A stretch of DNA of 64,000 nucleotides from Plantago elongata (lineage: Eukaryota; Streptophyta; Magnoliopsida; Lamiales; Plantaginaceae): assembly GCA_036897095.1 (NCBI GenBank), contig JAYMSP010000104.1, positions 18,404-82,403 on the forward strand, written 5' to 3'. Below the pieces are notes generated by a model that was not told the DNA's origin, did no database searches, and was given only the letters and a program-made list of their open reading frames with translations. How positions within the stretch are numbered: position 1 is the stretch's first letter; the number at the start of each line of letters is the position of its first letter. Of this stretch, positions 51,801 through 64,000 are shown in pieces. The translations under genes were made by a program, and so were the position numbers.

Positions 51801-52430
51801 TTCATAAAGGTATGTGTAAGAATTCCCTTCATAGAATGGAATATTTTCTTAGTGCAGTAATTGATCTTCTAGTATTATATATATATAGAATACTATTTTA
51901 CTACAGGGATACTCCAGGAACTTGCTACGTACTCCTAGGGGTGCTCCGTTAGTTCTAGTGTACTGATGACTTCTTTGTTTTATATATTTTCATCCATACC
52001 AGGTAGCAAACCTATTAAGCAATTCATTGTCTAATCTTATTTTATGGATTAGAACTTTGCACGATTTTCCTTTATTCTTAATTGACTAAGGATTTTCTTC
52101 ATATACAATATTTTTGCATCCTTTCAAGGGAGTCTTTTTTTGTAATAACAAGAATGAAATCATAAAATTTTATTATATATAAGCGTCATTTTTAAAGAAC
52201 AATTAAGAAAAAGACATGTTACAAGCGGTACTACAGTATAGAAGAGTCTTTTCTTTTTTCTAAAGTTCGGTTCTCCCTTAACTGAAGCTATCCATTGTTT
52301 CTGTTACTTTTAGTTAGGCAACACTCTATCCTACGCTGTAGTTTTATATTACTCCATATCTTTAAAAACAAGACACCATGCCTTGAATGCTAAATAAGAA
52401 CCTTGGCTTATGCAGTATTTATTACTTCAT
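48800..52430. other. AT-rich non-coding DNA
   Basis: The sequence is less word-biased than upstream. ORFs at 51006-51242 (minus) and 51282-51536 (plus) are not called. The plus one would need GTG to reach 84 codons (67 from the first ATG) and has no recognised motif, though its middle part (LLEKLLEAPGYPKF) is less skewed than most. No RNA genes recognised. Confidence 0.4.
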
Positions 52431-52437
52431 TTGTTTA

Positions 52438-52776
52438 CTAAGTAGAGAACCTAAACGCAGAAAGTTCTTTGTCTATTTGGCTAACAAGTCTAATTTTAGT
52501 CAACATCTGTTCTATGGATCTGCCTTTACTAAACTCAATATGTGTTGTTGTCATACATAAATGAAAGTATAATCTACCCTCTGAGTCAAATCTTCTAAGA
52601 ATACTTACCATACAAGATTTCATGGTATGCGGCATCCAAAAGGAACGGTAGTACGAGTCAAAGAATAAGGTAGAACCTAAAAAAGAGGAGTCGTGTAAAT
52701 GTATGTAGTACTCGTTCTGTAGAAAAATGCTTAAATACTTAACAAATAATAAGAAAGGTTTTCTAATTTCGTTCAT
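52438..52776 (-). CDS. Hypothetical 112-codon ORF, weak
   Basis: It starts with ATG at 52776 and ends with TAG at 52438. It is second in length in the window and has a fairly balanced C-terminal half (FDSEGRLYFHLCMTTT, then a Lys/Arg/Glu-bearing segment). There is no signal peptide, clear membrane helix or known motif. At about 30% GC, roughly one ORF of this length is expected by chance in 64 kb on six frames, so length alone is not support. No neighbouring gene or ribosome-binding context helps. Confidence 0.15.
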   Translation of the reverse strand: MNEIRKPFLLFVKYLSIFLQNEYYIHLHDSSFLGSTLFFDSYYRSFWMPHTMKSCMVSILRRFDSEGRLYFHLCMTTTHIEFSKGRSIEQMLTKIRLVSQIDKELSAFRFST

Positions 52777-52779
52777 TAT

Positions 52780-55700
52780 ATTATTAATATAGGCTAGGAA
52801 CTTACATGCGAGACATAGGGGAAACTTCTCTACTCATAGTAGATAGCGGGTACTTCTATATTAATTTCATGATAATATGTAAGGGCATCCTTATACAAGA
52901 CTCAACGTTCTATAAGAGTGTTTGTAATAAATAGGATTCTATAAGGTAATTTCTCAATGCCGGGGTTATTCTCGTGCTTTATACAACCTTTGATTCTTCT
53001 CATATTACTTTGTGTTTACTTCTCTGATGAAAATAGAATCCTATTAACTCACTTTTTATGATTTCTCTTCGTAAAGGGTACTTTCCATGACTTTATGAAT
53101 TTCATAATTATACTTTTATCTCTATAAGCAACCTTACGTATAGTGTGAAGTACTTGCTAATTTCTTAGAAATTCTAGAACTTCGCTTTATATAGAAATAC
53201 AAAACTAAGTTAAGTATAGAAACTCATAGCTACCAACCAAGTTATTTCAAGTTCTAATATGTCTTTTAAGGAAATAGTATTCACTAAGACTAAGATAGAA
53301 AAGCAAATGGTATATTGGTTTAGACGCGAGACAAGAATAAAGATAGAAAAGGAGTACGAGTAAGTTCATTACTTAGTAGGTCAGTCAAATCCGTGTTAGA
53401 CAAATTAAGGTTGAAGGAATAGCTTAGACAACTCTGTACAGGTTTATTCATATAAATAAAACTAGAAAGTACATTCTATTAGTTCTACATTAGTATTCAG
53501 CAAGGCACATATTTCTTATAAGGGTTAACTCACAATTCATAACTTACAAAATTTCCTTATTCCTTTTGGTTTAGAGACTGAAAAGAAAAAGGGAGGAGTA
53601 CCCGTCAGTCTCCATATTAATTAGTTGTCATGTGCCCTTGCAAGAGTTTTTTATCATTGCCTTAGGACTTTCCTAACTTAAGAAAAGAAAAGTCATTACC
53701 AATTATTATTGTATCATCGTTGTAATTTACTGTAAGCATAGGTTGTATTTACGCTAAAGTTGATAATTCTATAGCGTAGTCATTAAGACTATATAATTAC
53801 TTACATTACTTAAAGTTTGTAACCTAGCAGATGGGAAATGTTATGACTTCTTAGATGTACTTCTTGGTGTCATATTATTCCAGAACTAGGGTATGCTTTA
53901 TCTACTAAATACTACATTACTATAGTGAATAGTGAAAAATACAAAAAGACACTCATGCTCAACTAGTTAGGGATTTAGAAAAGCACAGGTAAAGGCTCAA
54001 CAACTATATAGGAATTCCTAGTACACAGCCTGGTAAAAAATAAAATAGAGTGTTTGCTTGATTGATGATAAAATATTCTTTATTAGATAAATTTATTTAT
54101 ATAAAACGCGGTTCAATCGTAGAAAATGTAGACATGACTAGTACATAAAACAAGATTAGAGAAAGAATTTATATAGTCAATCATAAATGAATATGAATAT
54201 ACGTAGGTGAGCCCATACTAACTAAACAACATAGTTTCCATTCTCTTAGGTCTCATCATAATTAAGTCCTAGGCAATTCTTCCTTATGAAATAATAATCC
54301 TTCCTAACAACTACTTGGATATACCTTTTCATAAGCACTTCAGAAGACACTATCTTTCTTCTACGTTTATAAGATATAGAAAGGTGAGCTTCTCAGTCAT
54401 GCTTCCATCCATTCTAAGTACCTCAACATTACGTACACCCCAAAAGGGTACTGTATCTCGACTTTAAATAATTAAAGGCCTGTGCATGCGAAAAAAAGAG
54501 GCTAGGATAATTAAAGAAGTCCATTTTAATCGTGCTTTAAGCTACTTTTAAGACACAGTTCGTAAACCAAAGGGATATTTAAAAATCCGAGGAACCTTTT
54601 TTCTATGCTATATTATATATATATATTCATATTTATGACTGATCTAGATATCTAAAATATATCTACTTTAGAATTACTAATGAATAAAAGATGCGCCTAT
54701 GCCTATAGCAGAACGACCTTTTCTTTATTTTAGACAAGCAATGCCGGTGATAAATAATTGTCTTTTTAGCCTATAAAACAAAACATCCTTGGAAAAACAT
54801 GTGCAATTTTTACTAAATATTCTTTTTGTTGTAATATATTCCAGTTATAGTAAAAGGAGTAAACAACCGTTGGTTCCATGCAGCAAATACCAAATTCTTT
54901 ATCAACATTAACACAACTAGTAAGTCTCTTAAGTCGTGATCATATTTTAGGTACCTGCAAAAGTTCCTTTCTAATTCATTATTCTTAAAAAATCCATTCA
55001 AAGAGTTGATTGTCATGCAAAGTTTTACATACATACATGTTTGGAAAAGATAAATCTATATATGATCCTACGAGTAGCATTGCCAACAAGGACTTCTTTT
55101 GTATATATAACAAGTAACAACCGAGTCCCTAGAAGTTATTGGCCGGCTGCTACTAAAGAAAACAGGTGATTTCGCGTTTATACCACTGACGAAAGATTTT
55201 TAGTTTAAAAAATCTAAGCACATTTCTTTGCTTGGGCTACTAAGAAGTTATGAAAAGCTATAGTTGAGTCCTTCCCTTTGGAAAATAGAATCAATTTTGT
55301 TCACCTTGTTGGCGTAAATAATGACTATTCTTCTCTTCTTTAAAGAGCTCGTTATTGGAACCACTGCCTTGTTCTTGTTGCGAGAGAAAAGATAAAAGAA
55401 GCATAGACGACAATCCCCGGTATAGCTTTCGTGTAAAATAGAAAAGAAAAACACCAACAACAGCTGATTAATTTAAAGTATTTGTGGAGGATACCTACAC
55501 TTAAAAAGGAGTAAAATATTCGAAATCGGAGGATACATGAATTCTAATTAACTAATACATGAATAACTAAAAGAGATAGTAGGCTTCATGTATTGATTCA
55601 GAATATATGTAGATTAAAAATAAAAATAGAGACAGAAAAAGAGAATGTCACAAATTATAAACTTGGAAAGGGTTTGAAAGATTTCGAAATAAATTTGTTT

Positions 55701-58560
55701 ATGCGCTGGTATTGGAACCAGAGAACCCATAAAATAAGTCAATTCTATTCCATTATATGATTGGTTGGTATTTGTTCTTATCTCAGCACCCTGTATTATT
55801 TATTATTTTTAAAGAAAGGACATAACAAAATTTAGGCGATACTTGTGTATTTTTTTAGTTATAAATTCGACACGCAACCGGTAATGACTCTTTCTTTGTC
55901 TAGAAATTCTCTTATATTATCTTGTTCTATTAGATAATAAGTACCACCAGTTCCTCACACTAATAAGAATTCTTAGACTCTTTGTTATAGACTCAGTTAG
56001 AAAAAAGAAAGGGGCAAAAGGAGAAAGAGACATTACAACAAATTACACAAAATTGTACTCATATTTACTACGATGTTTGACTTGTTGCATTTATTAGTAC
56101 ATATACGTACTTACGAGTCCCGCAAATTGCCTTTTTCTCTTATTATATTAAGTCACTAATTACTCTTAGAGTTCTTCCTTTATGCAACATAACAGTGATA
56201 CGTTCCATTCTCTAACAAAAGTGTATACTTATAGCTAGATTTATATTATATAAAATTGTAAAAAAGGAAAAAGAACTATCTACAATCCTAATTCAAATTG
56301 ATTTAAAACTTACGCGCTCTACTACCTTTCTCTTTCTTCTCTATACGAACAATGCCCACCATGTCCTTGTACCTATTATTTTTATAAGTAGCTATTGTTG
56401 AAAACGCGTTTGTTGTAAACCAAAAACTGCTCTGGGAAAATCAGAAAGTGCAAGAAATCTTTCGAAATTACCTTATCCAAATAAAGACTCAAATTAATCC
56501 AATTCTATTCAATTAGTTCAGGGATCACGACTTCCCATTATATTTTTTATATCCTTTGTTCTGTTCATAACACGATTCTAGGCCTCCGTCTTAAATTGCC
56601 ATTCAACTACAATTGCCTAGGACTGCTTGCTAGTATTCCTCTTTTTTCTCCTGTGCGCTTCCTTGCTATTGCTATTCGCTTTTTCCTGCTACCTACAGCA
56701 TTTCTTCTTTCTTATCTTTGATTTTCTATCAAGACCAAGAGTAGAAAAGGAGATAGTTTAGAAGTCTATTTAGAAAGAAGCAGAGTATATAAGTGCTTGA
56801 GCCCTGGAAGAAAAATATACACTTACTCTTGCTGATAGCAGAACTTTTTCTCCTCAATTATTATCCCCGATCGTGTGTGATAAAGTTTCCAATTTAGGTC
56901 ATCCCTTATTATAGAATGTTCTATTTCAAATATTCAAATAGAAAAGAGTACAAACAAGTGCAAATTATAAGAAAATAAATATTGGTTGATCTTAATAACC
57001 TAATAAGTAAGAAACTGGAGCTAGAAAAATACTCACTATGTCTTATGTCTCTGCAACAGAAAGAAGTATGATCAAACTGGCATGTAGCTTCTCTTACTAC
57101 GTCTTATCTTGGAAGTTCTTATTTCATAGATAACACTTCTTAGATCAACACATATTTAGAATACTTTTTCCTATCTTTCTTTTAACTTAATTTATATATA
57201 TATGACATATACTTTTTCGTTTTATGAGTAGAATAGTTATAATTGGAAATCGTAGAGCGAAAAAAGATTAGGGTAGCATGGATCATTTTGCGTTATAGAT
57301 ATTAACTTAGGTGCGTATATAATATATGGTAACCCCGAGTCGTGCTTGTTTTTTCAATTGTCCTATTAGAAAAGTCTCATTAAATTGCAAGGAATAAGCT
57401 GTCTCCAGAAGTAGATCTGCAATAGAAGGTTTATGAAAAAGAAGAAAAAGGGATAAAAAGCACCTCTACGAAAATGTATGAATTGAAGAATAGCTGCATG
57501 CACGGGAGGAAAAAAAGGTAAAGAACAACCACCGATTCATAAGGAAAAAGGACATACGTACACAATTGTTGTTACTAGTACTGGCTACTCTGGGTTAATT
57601 TATAGAAGGAAATAAATATAATAGAATCTATCTCACTCTTTACTTTAAAAGGAATGCATACAATCTTCTTAAGTTTATACCCTAAGAATTTTTTCTTCTA
57701 TATTCTATAATTAATATTTGACTATATTATTAAAATATAGTTGTAAGCACGTTTTCTTTAGGAGATGAATGAGTTTGAGCCCGAAGAACTAGAAGAAAAC
57801 AGGGGAAAAGGATTAATTACCACCTATTATTATAATTCGAAAGTTTTTGGCTAGGAAGGAGCGGCTCCTGAAAAAGGGAGGGAATACAACGTTTTAAGAA
57901 AAGAAGCAGATTATACCACCATCTATACGTTTTATTATAGAATTATTTTAGAACATTATTTATTATTTGTACTGACCTAGTGGTTGATTGATTATGACCA
58001 AAATTACGTAAAGAAATAGAATAGATAAAGCTCTTCAAATACCTGAGAGATGCTCACCTCACATTATCCATTGCTACCTGTGTGATTTTTGCTACGTTGA
58101 TTGTAAGAAAAAATCTATTGCGTTTATAAGCCGTTATTGTTATAAGTAAGAAAGACCACCTACCATCTCAAAAGGGGGCAAGTAAACATCGACTATAGTC
58201 TGAAATAAAGCAAAAACGAAAAAAGCTGAAAAAGCGTTTCGTTACTTTATGATGACCCTATACATACAACACAAAACGAATACACCCTACTTATTGATTG
58301 ACAAGATATGAACAGCACCCACCTACTCCCTCCTCCTATTAGATTAGGACTTGGACTTGTGATAGACTTCCTTTCCTGGCATAGCAAGCCAAATACCTAA
58401 TTTATAAAAAAAGAAGATGATGATAAAATGAAAGTACTTGTACTATACATATACCTTTAGTTTAGAACAAACAGGGCCTAGATAGAACTACTCAATCAAA
58501 ACAGAGGCAACGATAGTAGATATTCATAAAGACTTACTATACAGGTATATCATATCCAAC
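52780..58560. other. AT-rich non-coding DNA
   Basis: Two minus-strand ORFs (54813-55034 and 55248-55460) of about 70 codons were examined and show no motif. A GC-richer, pyrimidine-rich patch near 56575-56715 has the look of a plant mitochondrial spacer but no gene. No tRNA or rRNA recognised. Confidence 0.4.
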
Positions 58561-58619
58561 GGGATGACCAATTACTAGTCCAACAACATATTATAACTTC
58601 TAAGCCTTGTGTAAACCTT

Positions 58620-58960
58620 GCTAGCACCACACAGTAGCAGGAACCTCCCGTGTGAAAAATCTCATGGACTGTCGCTGATTGGCTGACAGCTGGATGCATC
58701 GAGAAAGATACCTGCTAAGGAAAAGCTGAGCTACTTTGCTTGTAGGGTTGCGCTACACACGCACACAAAGGAGACAGTAGTGAACTTGAGATGGCACAGA
58801 AGCGGTAGTTAATCGCTTAGTAAGAACTCGCTGCAAAGCACGAAAAAGGGAGCAGCGCGAAGTAGGCAAGGTAAGGCAGGGATTCTTCTTAATTAGAGGA
58901 AGCGGGTAGGCAGTAATAAGTCATCGTCTAAACGCAGAGCAGATATCTATGACTAAACAA
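58620..58960. other. GC-richer island without recognised gene
   Basis: This is a 340-bp island with sharply higher GC than both flanks. It contains a small TGTAG/CTACA hairpin (around 58740-58756, loop GGTTGCG) and purine-rich stretches such as GGGAGCAGCGCGAAG. No ORF of 60 codons, tRNA cloverleaf or domain V was found. It is probably a fragment of transferred or formerly functional organellar DNA. Its source is not recognised. Confidence 0.4.
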
Positions 58961-61900
58961 ATAACGTCAATACTGAATTTATTAAACAAGGAATAAAGGA
59001 CAAATATTAAAAATTAGACTATACAACGAAGGTTCTTATTAGTTATTAGTAACGAATTATGTATCCAAAACTCAGAAAGAGAATACATATAAGTATAAAT
59101 AAATAATCACGCTATAAACGATCAAGACATGCATCCAACACAATATAACCTTTTCACATTCACAAGACGTACATAAAAAATTATAAAAACGAATGCTGAT
59201 CCTGTTCCCAAATAGGGGCTTTTTTAGATTAGAATATAGACAAGGAAAACGCATCGAAAGGAGACTAATTTTTTCTTCGGGCGCAAACTTATTGACTAAA
59301 ACTGCTTCTATCTAATTATCACAAACGGAGCTCTATAATCTAATCTATAGTATATTTATTTTTTGATTTTTTATAGATCTATATAAGGAAACTCTAATAA
59401 ATAATAACTACAAGAGAGACATGGACTAATATAACACAAAATAAGAGTAAAAAAATTAATGACCTACATGGCAGTGATCTAACATAATGGAAGTATGAGT
59501 TTATTACATACTTATAAAAAATAAGCATCTCCTAGAAGTGTGTAATCTGTTTCCAAGAATAGACTTTTTTCGGACATAAAAATGAGGAAAATATCTCGAA
59601 GGATTTTATTTTTCTAAATTAGTTTTAGTCTGCTTATAATATATTATCAAAAAAGAGAGTTCTAAGGTGTATGTATATTAAGGTAGTCTTACTTTCTTTT
59701 CCGCCAGTATAAGCTAGATTCCAGTACAGGATTGGCGCGTTGTAAGTAAAAGACTTGTTGCATGTTATAATGACAGACATATACTTACTATTATAAGTTG
59801 CGGTATTCAGTTAGAATCTATATAGTACAAAACTAGATTGTTAATATATTAAGTAGTAATGGTAAATAAGAATGTCGTGTTTTGGCCTAACTTGTTGGTT
59901 GGTCTACCCTACCTATAAGAAAATATTTCTAAAACGAACTAAACTAGACGAACTCGAAATGACCCGAGTAAGGTCATCAGCTTCAAGGTATTTCATTTAT
60001 TTTCAAAAAATATAAACGAGTAAACCTCGCCAACGGAGAGACATGTGTTTTATATTCTTAAATAGCTAAAAAAACTTCTTGATAACAAAAAAATATAAGA
60101 TAAATAAGTTCTTAGAAGTATACTTGATCAAAATAATGATTAATTAAGAAAAGAAGAATCGGAAGGAGTATATAAGGGATCTATTAAGAATATAGTCGAA
60201 TGAACCTATGAGCAACCTAAACTTATTTTCCTACTTATTATTTAGGCATGCCTCTTATTCTTACAAAATTTTTCACGCTTTAGTAGGCAATGCAAAGGCA
60301 ATTCTTTTTCTAGTACTAAAAATTTCAAACTCTAGACAAGGACTGGGCATTGGGTGATGGAAATTACTGCGAGCAGAGTATAAAATAAATAAGTAACGGC
60401 AAATTATTCATAGGATTCTAAAAAATATTTTTTTATATACAAGGCGTGGAGTGGGTATATGGGGATTACGTATACAAGAACAAAGGCCGAGCATATTATT
60501 ATGTTATGTAGGATATCATGCATATTATTCCTAAAAACTAATAAGTAGTAAGCGTTCTTTCTAATCTCTGCATTTCCTACTTGCTTTTTTTGCTTTCTTT
60601 AAAATTTTACACCGAACAGGTCGAACTAAGAACGAGGGATAATAAAAATTATGTAACCAGCAGCACACATGTATATTTTTCTTCTAGAAGCTCTAGACTT
60701 TTCTACTATTATATATTCTAACCGCCTATACTATAATTAATGTTTTCTTATTTATTACTGGGCAGGTAATGCACTTACTTAGCTTTAGTTAAGAAGTGAA
60801 ATCTCTTAAATGAGATTTTTGGAGTCCAATAAGTAAGTTTTAATTAAAATGAAAGTAAATTGACAGGTTTTGAAAGCAAATGTGAATTAGATCCATTATT
60901 TTGAATTGATATTCATTGATGATATTACAGGTAGTTCTATGTTTCTTACATAGCGGTGGTTGTATGTATATTTCTTTTCTGCTTTCCTGCCCATGTTTGC
61001 GCAATGTCTGCTTGTCTCTTCTTCTAATTTATTTAAGAAATTGTCCTTATGTCAGTAAGCCTTTTTTCTTCCTTGACGTTCTATAGCAAGATGGAGTATC
61101 GCTTTTTTTCAAACTAGGCGTAATTGAGGTTAAGAGGAATAGATTATTTCCTTTTTAGTTTAAGTTCTTTTGAAGTTCTAGTAGTTAGTATAGTAGATGA
61201 AGACAATGCTTTTTTGACTGATTTGCAGTTTTAAAGAAGATACAACAGAGATATGGCGTTCTATTAAATACTGTGGTAGGTTGCGCATATAATATAGGAC
61301 ATATTCTAGTCTAGGAATAAATAGAATTGATAGTTCTCCCTATACAATCGAAAATAAAAATGGATACAAATATAGATCGCTAACAGATGGAACAACTCTT
61401 GTACTTTTTTCGGTTTTTACTCTACAAATTCTTATTAATATAAGTAACGGACGGTTTATGATCCATCCTAGCACCGAGATGCAATAACGTGCATTTTCTT
61501 CGTACAAATTTCTACTAAATCATTTAAAGCTAACCTAACAAAATAGAACATTTTCTCTCCCTATATCCCAATTCTATTTCCAAACAAATTAAGCTTTCGT
61601 TGGTGTTGTTGGCAATGCTTTTGAACTTTTATCTTTTCGAAAGGTAAAGGCCCTACTATATTTTCTATTATAACTGTAACTGTTCATAAAAGAATCGAAG
61701 TAGTCATTTTAATTTAAAGTAATGAAATTGTACACTTTCTAAATTTCCGGGAGTAGTTATACGTGTTTATATAGAGATATACAAGATACAGTATACAATC
61801 CAATATGAATTCTTTTATCAGCACTGAATTTCCAATACCTAGTTTACTCGCACAACCTTTTTAAATAAATAAATAAGTCCATTTCCAGCTTCTGTCAACT

Positions 61901-63060
61901 TTTTAACAATGCTAAAATACTAAATACTTTTCTATAAAATAAATGTAAGGGGTCAATGAATAATGTTCAGGTTTCTACCATATTTTCTTTTCTAATAAGT
62001 CCTTTGCTTTACTATTTCTGAATCAGTACACAACTTTTTTTATATCTTTTAGCGAATCCATTCTACTAGTTAATATAATTCATCTCTCTCTATACCTAAA
62101 ATATTTTATCTCGTTTTATTTATATATATCTAATTGAGACGTATTCCAGACAAAGAACTCCTAAAAAGACAACGATGTATCTAAAAATAACCTATAGAAT
62201 TAGAGTTTTCTATATAACCTACATACCCTTTTCATAATGTCAATTTATTTTCTTTTTGGTGATAATAAAAAATAAGTCTTAAGCAAAGCCCAAAGAAGTC
62301 CCTTCTTATTTTTTATAAGAATCCAGCATTTTTCATCTTCCGTTCTTTTAAGAATTGGTTGCTAAAGTAGTCCAAATCCAACATATAACAAAATAGATAA
62401 AAACATAAATGAGGATAAAAAGTTAGAACAAACATGTTTGTTGTACAACTGAGTATTCAAATGACCCTACTAATGCAATGATAAAAATGGTATAATAGAA
62501 ACGGGGCACGAAGAGAGCAGCTGACATAGTTTTTAAATAATCTAAGCTATGGATGTAACTATTTATTCTTATTTATACTTGCACGTTACTAAGAATTAAG
62601 AAGAGATACACGTATACTAAAGAAATCTATAGAAAGATAAAGCATAGAAAGACAACGTGTTGCACCGAGAACATATAAAAAATTAGAACATATATGACTT
62701 ACCTTATTGGAGCAAAAAAGACTTGCCTATAAGAATGCTATGTTTTCAAATTCAAATAGAAAATGTTTACTATTACCTAAGAAAGCTAACCCAAGTCTCA
62801 TAATAGAATAAAAAATAGAGGTACTCTGAATCATCAATAATATATATAATAAAAATAGTAAGGAAACGCGGCGATGTTATGTGATGCGGTAAGCTTACAA
62901 CCTTTCTTTTTCTTTTTTGATTGACTCTATCTAACCTTCTCTACGAGGAATATTTCGAATATGAATAAAAGAATCAAAAAGGAGTATGTATATAGAGATA
63001 GAATAGAGATAGTGAATTTGAATTAGATTCTGAAGTCGGTTCATTAGTTAGTTTAATCCA
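58960..63060. other. AT-rich non-coding DNA
   Basis: One 60-codon minus-strand ORF (59072-59254) has no motif. The rest is AT-rich spacer with long A or T runs and no recognisable structure. Confidence 0.4.
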
Positions 63061-63070
63061 TTCACAAGTG

Positions 63071-63290
63071 TTGCACCTACCAGCACTCCGTATCAGTCGT
63101 GACTGACTCTCGCATATGGCCTAACTTCTTTCTATGCATTTCACAAACAAAGACCCAAGCTCTCCTCTTCCCCTTTTCTTTCGACCCTGGCTGGGTTTCC
63201 TCTCGCCTAGCCAAGAAAGATGTCAAGTCTCTCTCCCTGACACCCAAGAGCTAAACCCTTCTCGCACACAAACACCTTGAGATTCTTGTC
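63071..63290 (-). repeat. Dispersed inverted repeat, copy B (about 220 bp)
   Basis: The reverse complement aligns in order with 428-648 (copy A) and carries the same landmark blocks, from GTGTTTGTG to TAGGTGCAA. Copy B is more GC-rich (for example CCCAGCCAGGGTCG where copy A has GCTAGAGTCAA), and this island continues beyond the alignment on the high-coordinate side. Copy B is therefore perhaps closer to the ancestral state and copy A the more AT-shifted one. The outer end contains CTACCAGCAC (63077-63086), which has a 10-bp inverted partner at 63555-63564. Confidence 0.7.
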
Positions 63291-63600
63291 GAATCCGAGT
63301 TTGCTTCCCCAGTGCTCATCCACAGTTTCCATACCATCAAGGTCAGTGCCCCACCAGTTCTAACCACCACTGACCAACAACACTGCTTTCATACCTATAA
63401 CCAAGCAATTCATCCTTAACCTGAGTACTGCTGCTAACATCAATCCATTATGCTTTTAACGGTCTAGACTTTCTAATGTTCTCGAGTCAATGGTGCCTGT
63501 CACCTTCTGAGACCATCACATGCATGTATGTGTAGCTTGGGCGCAAGGTTGCATGTGCTGGTAGTGACCCGCTCACACGGTGACGAGAAAAAATGAGAGG
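63291..63600. other. GC-richer island adjacent to repeat copy B
   Basis: This is a continuation of the island past the aligned repeat, with no partner seen elsewhere in the window. On the minus strand, 63359 to 63207 is an open 50-codon stretch preceded by TAG and by another 26 open codons back to an ATG at 63440. Lengths fit chance and the frame is not conserved in copy A, so I do not call a gene. Confidence 0.35.
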
Positions 63601-63752
63601 TCTTTCTTATTTATATTTAGTATAACTAGGTGTAGCATGATAAGGTATTTCTCTCACATTATCGTTACTAATTAACCTCAAAATGAACATTGTTTTCCGT
63701 TCTTGAATCTTTCTTTATCGACTTCTCTTTCTGCGGCGAATACGTATCTTGC

Positions 63753-63962
63753 TTAGCCTGGATGATTGATTGGGACTAGTACAGCTCTTCTACACCTAGG
63801 TTTGCAGTCGTTGAAAAAGCTAGGCGTGAGCTCCAAGTCGGCAGTGACAACGACTCTCCAGGGCTGTGAGCAGTTTTTTGAAGGCAAAGTACAACGCGTG
63901 AAGGTCTCTTTAACCATCCGCAAGGTATGCGAGATGTACAGGAGATAGAGGGGCTTCCGCAT
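63753..63962 (-). CDS. Weak hypothetical ORF, antiparallel to another open frame
   Basis: This 69-codon ORF starts with ATG at 63962. The opposite strand is also open over 63766-63948 (60 codons, but only from TTG; SKSAVTTTLQGCEQFFEG in its middle). Both read as plausible but unrecognised protein, and at most one could be real. The GC-rich composition lengthens chance ORFs here. The island runs to the end of the window, so a larger gene beyond 64000 cannot be judged. Confidence 0.15.
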   Translation of the reverse strand: MRKPLYLLYISHTLRMVKETFTRCTLPSKNCSQPWRVVVTADLELTPSFFNDCKPRCRRAVLVPINHPG

Positions 63963-64000
63963 TCTTCGAGTATTTTCTTTCGTTTGGTACCAGAGGAGAG

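Noticed and set aside
63207-63440. Minus-strand open stretch of 76 sense codons with one internal TAG
   Set aside because: The frame is not conserved in repeat copy A, the length is at chance level, and no motif is recognised.
1-64000. CRISPR array, prophage, operon or other prokaryotic system
   Set aside because: No regularly spaced repeats, no ribosome-binding-site-led gene runs and no coding density. The sequence is not bacterial in character.

Overview
This window is about 64 kb of very AT-rich DNA (roughly 70% A+T by eye, not computed). I recognise no complete protein gene, rRNA or tRNA in it. The strongest identification is a hairpin at 17534-17567 with the size and lower-stem sequence of group II intron domain V. 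A few GC-richer islands have the mixed purine/pyrimidine texture of plant mitochondrial spacers. Together these suggest a gene-empty stretch of a land-plant (or streptophyte) organellar genome, most likely mitochondrial. The AT content is unusually high for an angiosperm mitochondrion, and a nuclear region with organellar insertions cannot be excluded. I do not name a species.

Layout. 1-3300: AT-rich DNA with one GC-richer island (about 410-650) that is one copy of a dispersed inverted repeat. 3300-15900: a long AT-rich tract with a repetitive 'dialect', including over-represented CTTAAG and TTATAA, and no gene. 15900-17830: the most informative island, with a possible zinc-knuckle relic on the minus strand and then the 3' part of a group II intron. 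17830-27480: AT-rich, with palindromes and an (AT)9 microsatellite. 27480-30660: the CTTAAG-rich dialect again. 31900-33250: a GC-rich island holding a 125-codon minus-strand ORF, a perfect 17-bp hairpin and two diverged tandem copies of a unit of about 200 bp. 33250-58560: AT-rich and gene-empty, mostly CTTAAG-rich dialect up to about 48.8 kb and plainer sequence after that. 58560-58960: a GC-rich island without a recognisable gene. 63060-63960: a GC-rich island containing the second copy of the dispersed repeat and two weak overlapping ORFs.

How it fits together. Nothing here forms an operon or pathway. The picture is a large non-coding background with a few decayed islands (intron fragment, possible retroelement relic, repeats) that look like transferred or recombined pieces. 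The number and length of ORFs are about what chance gives at this base composition, so the low-confidence CDS entries are candidates only.
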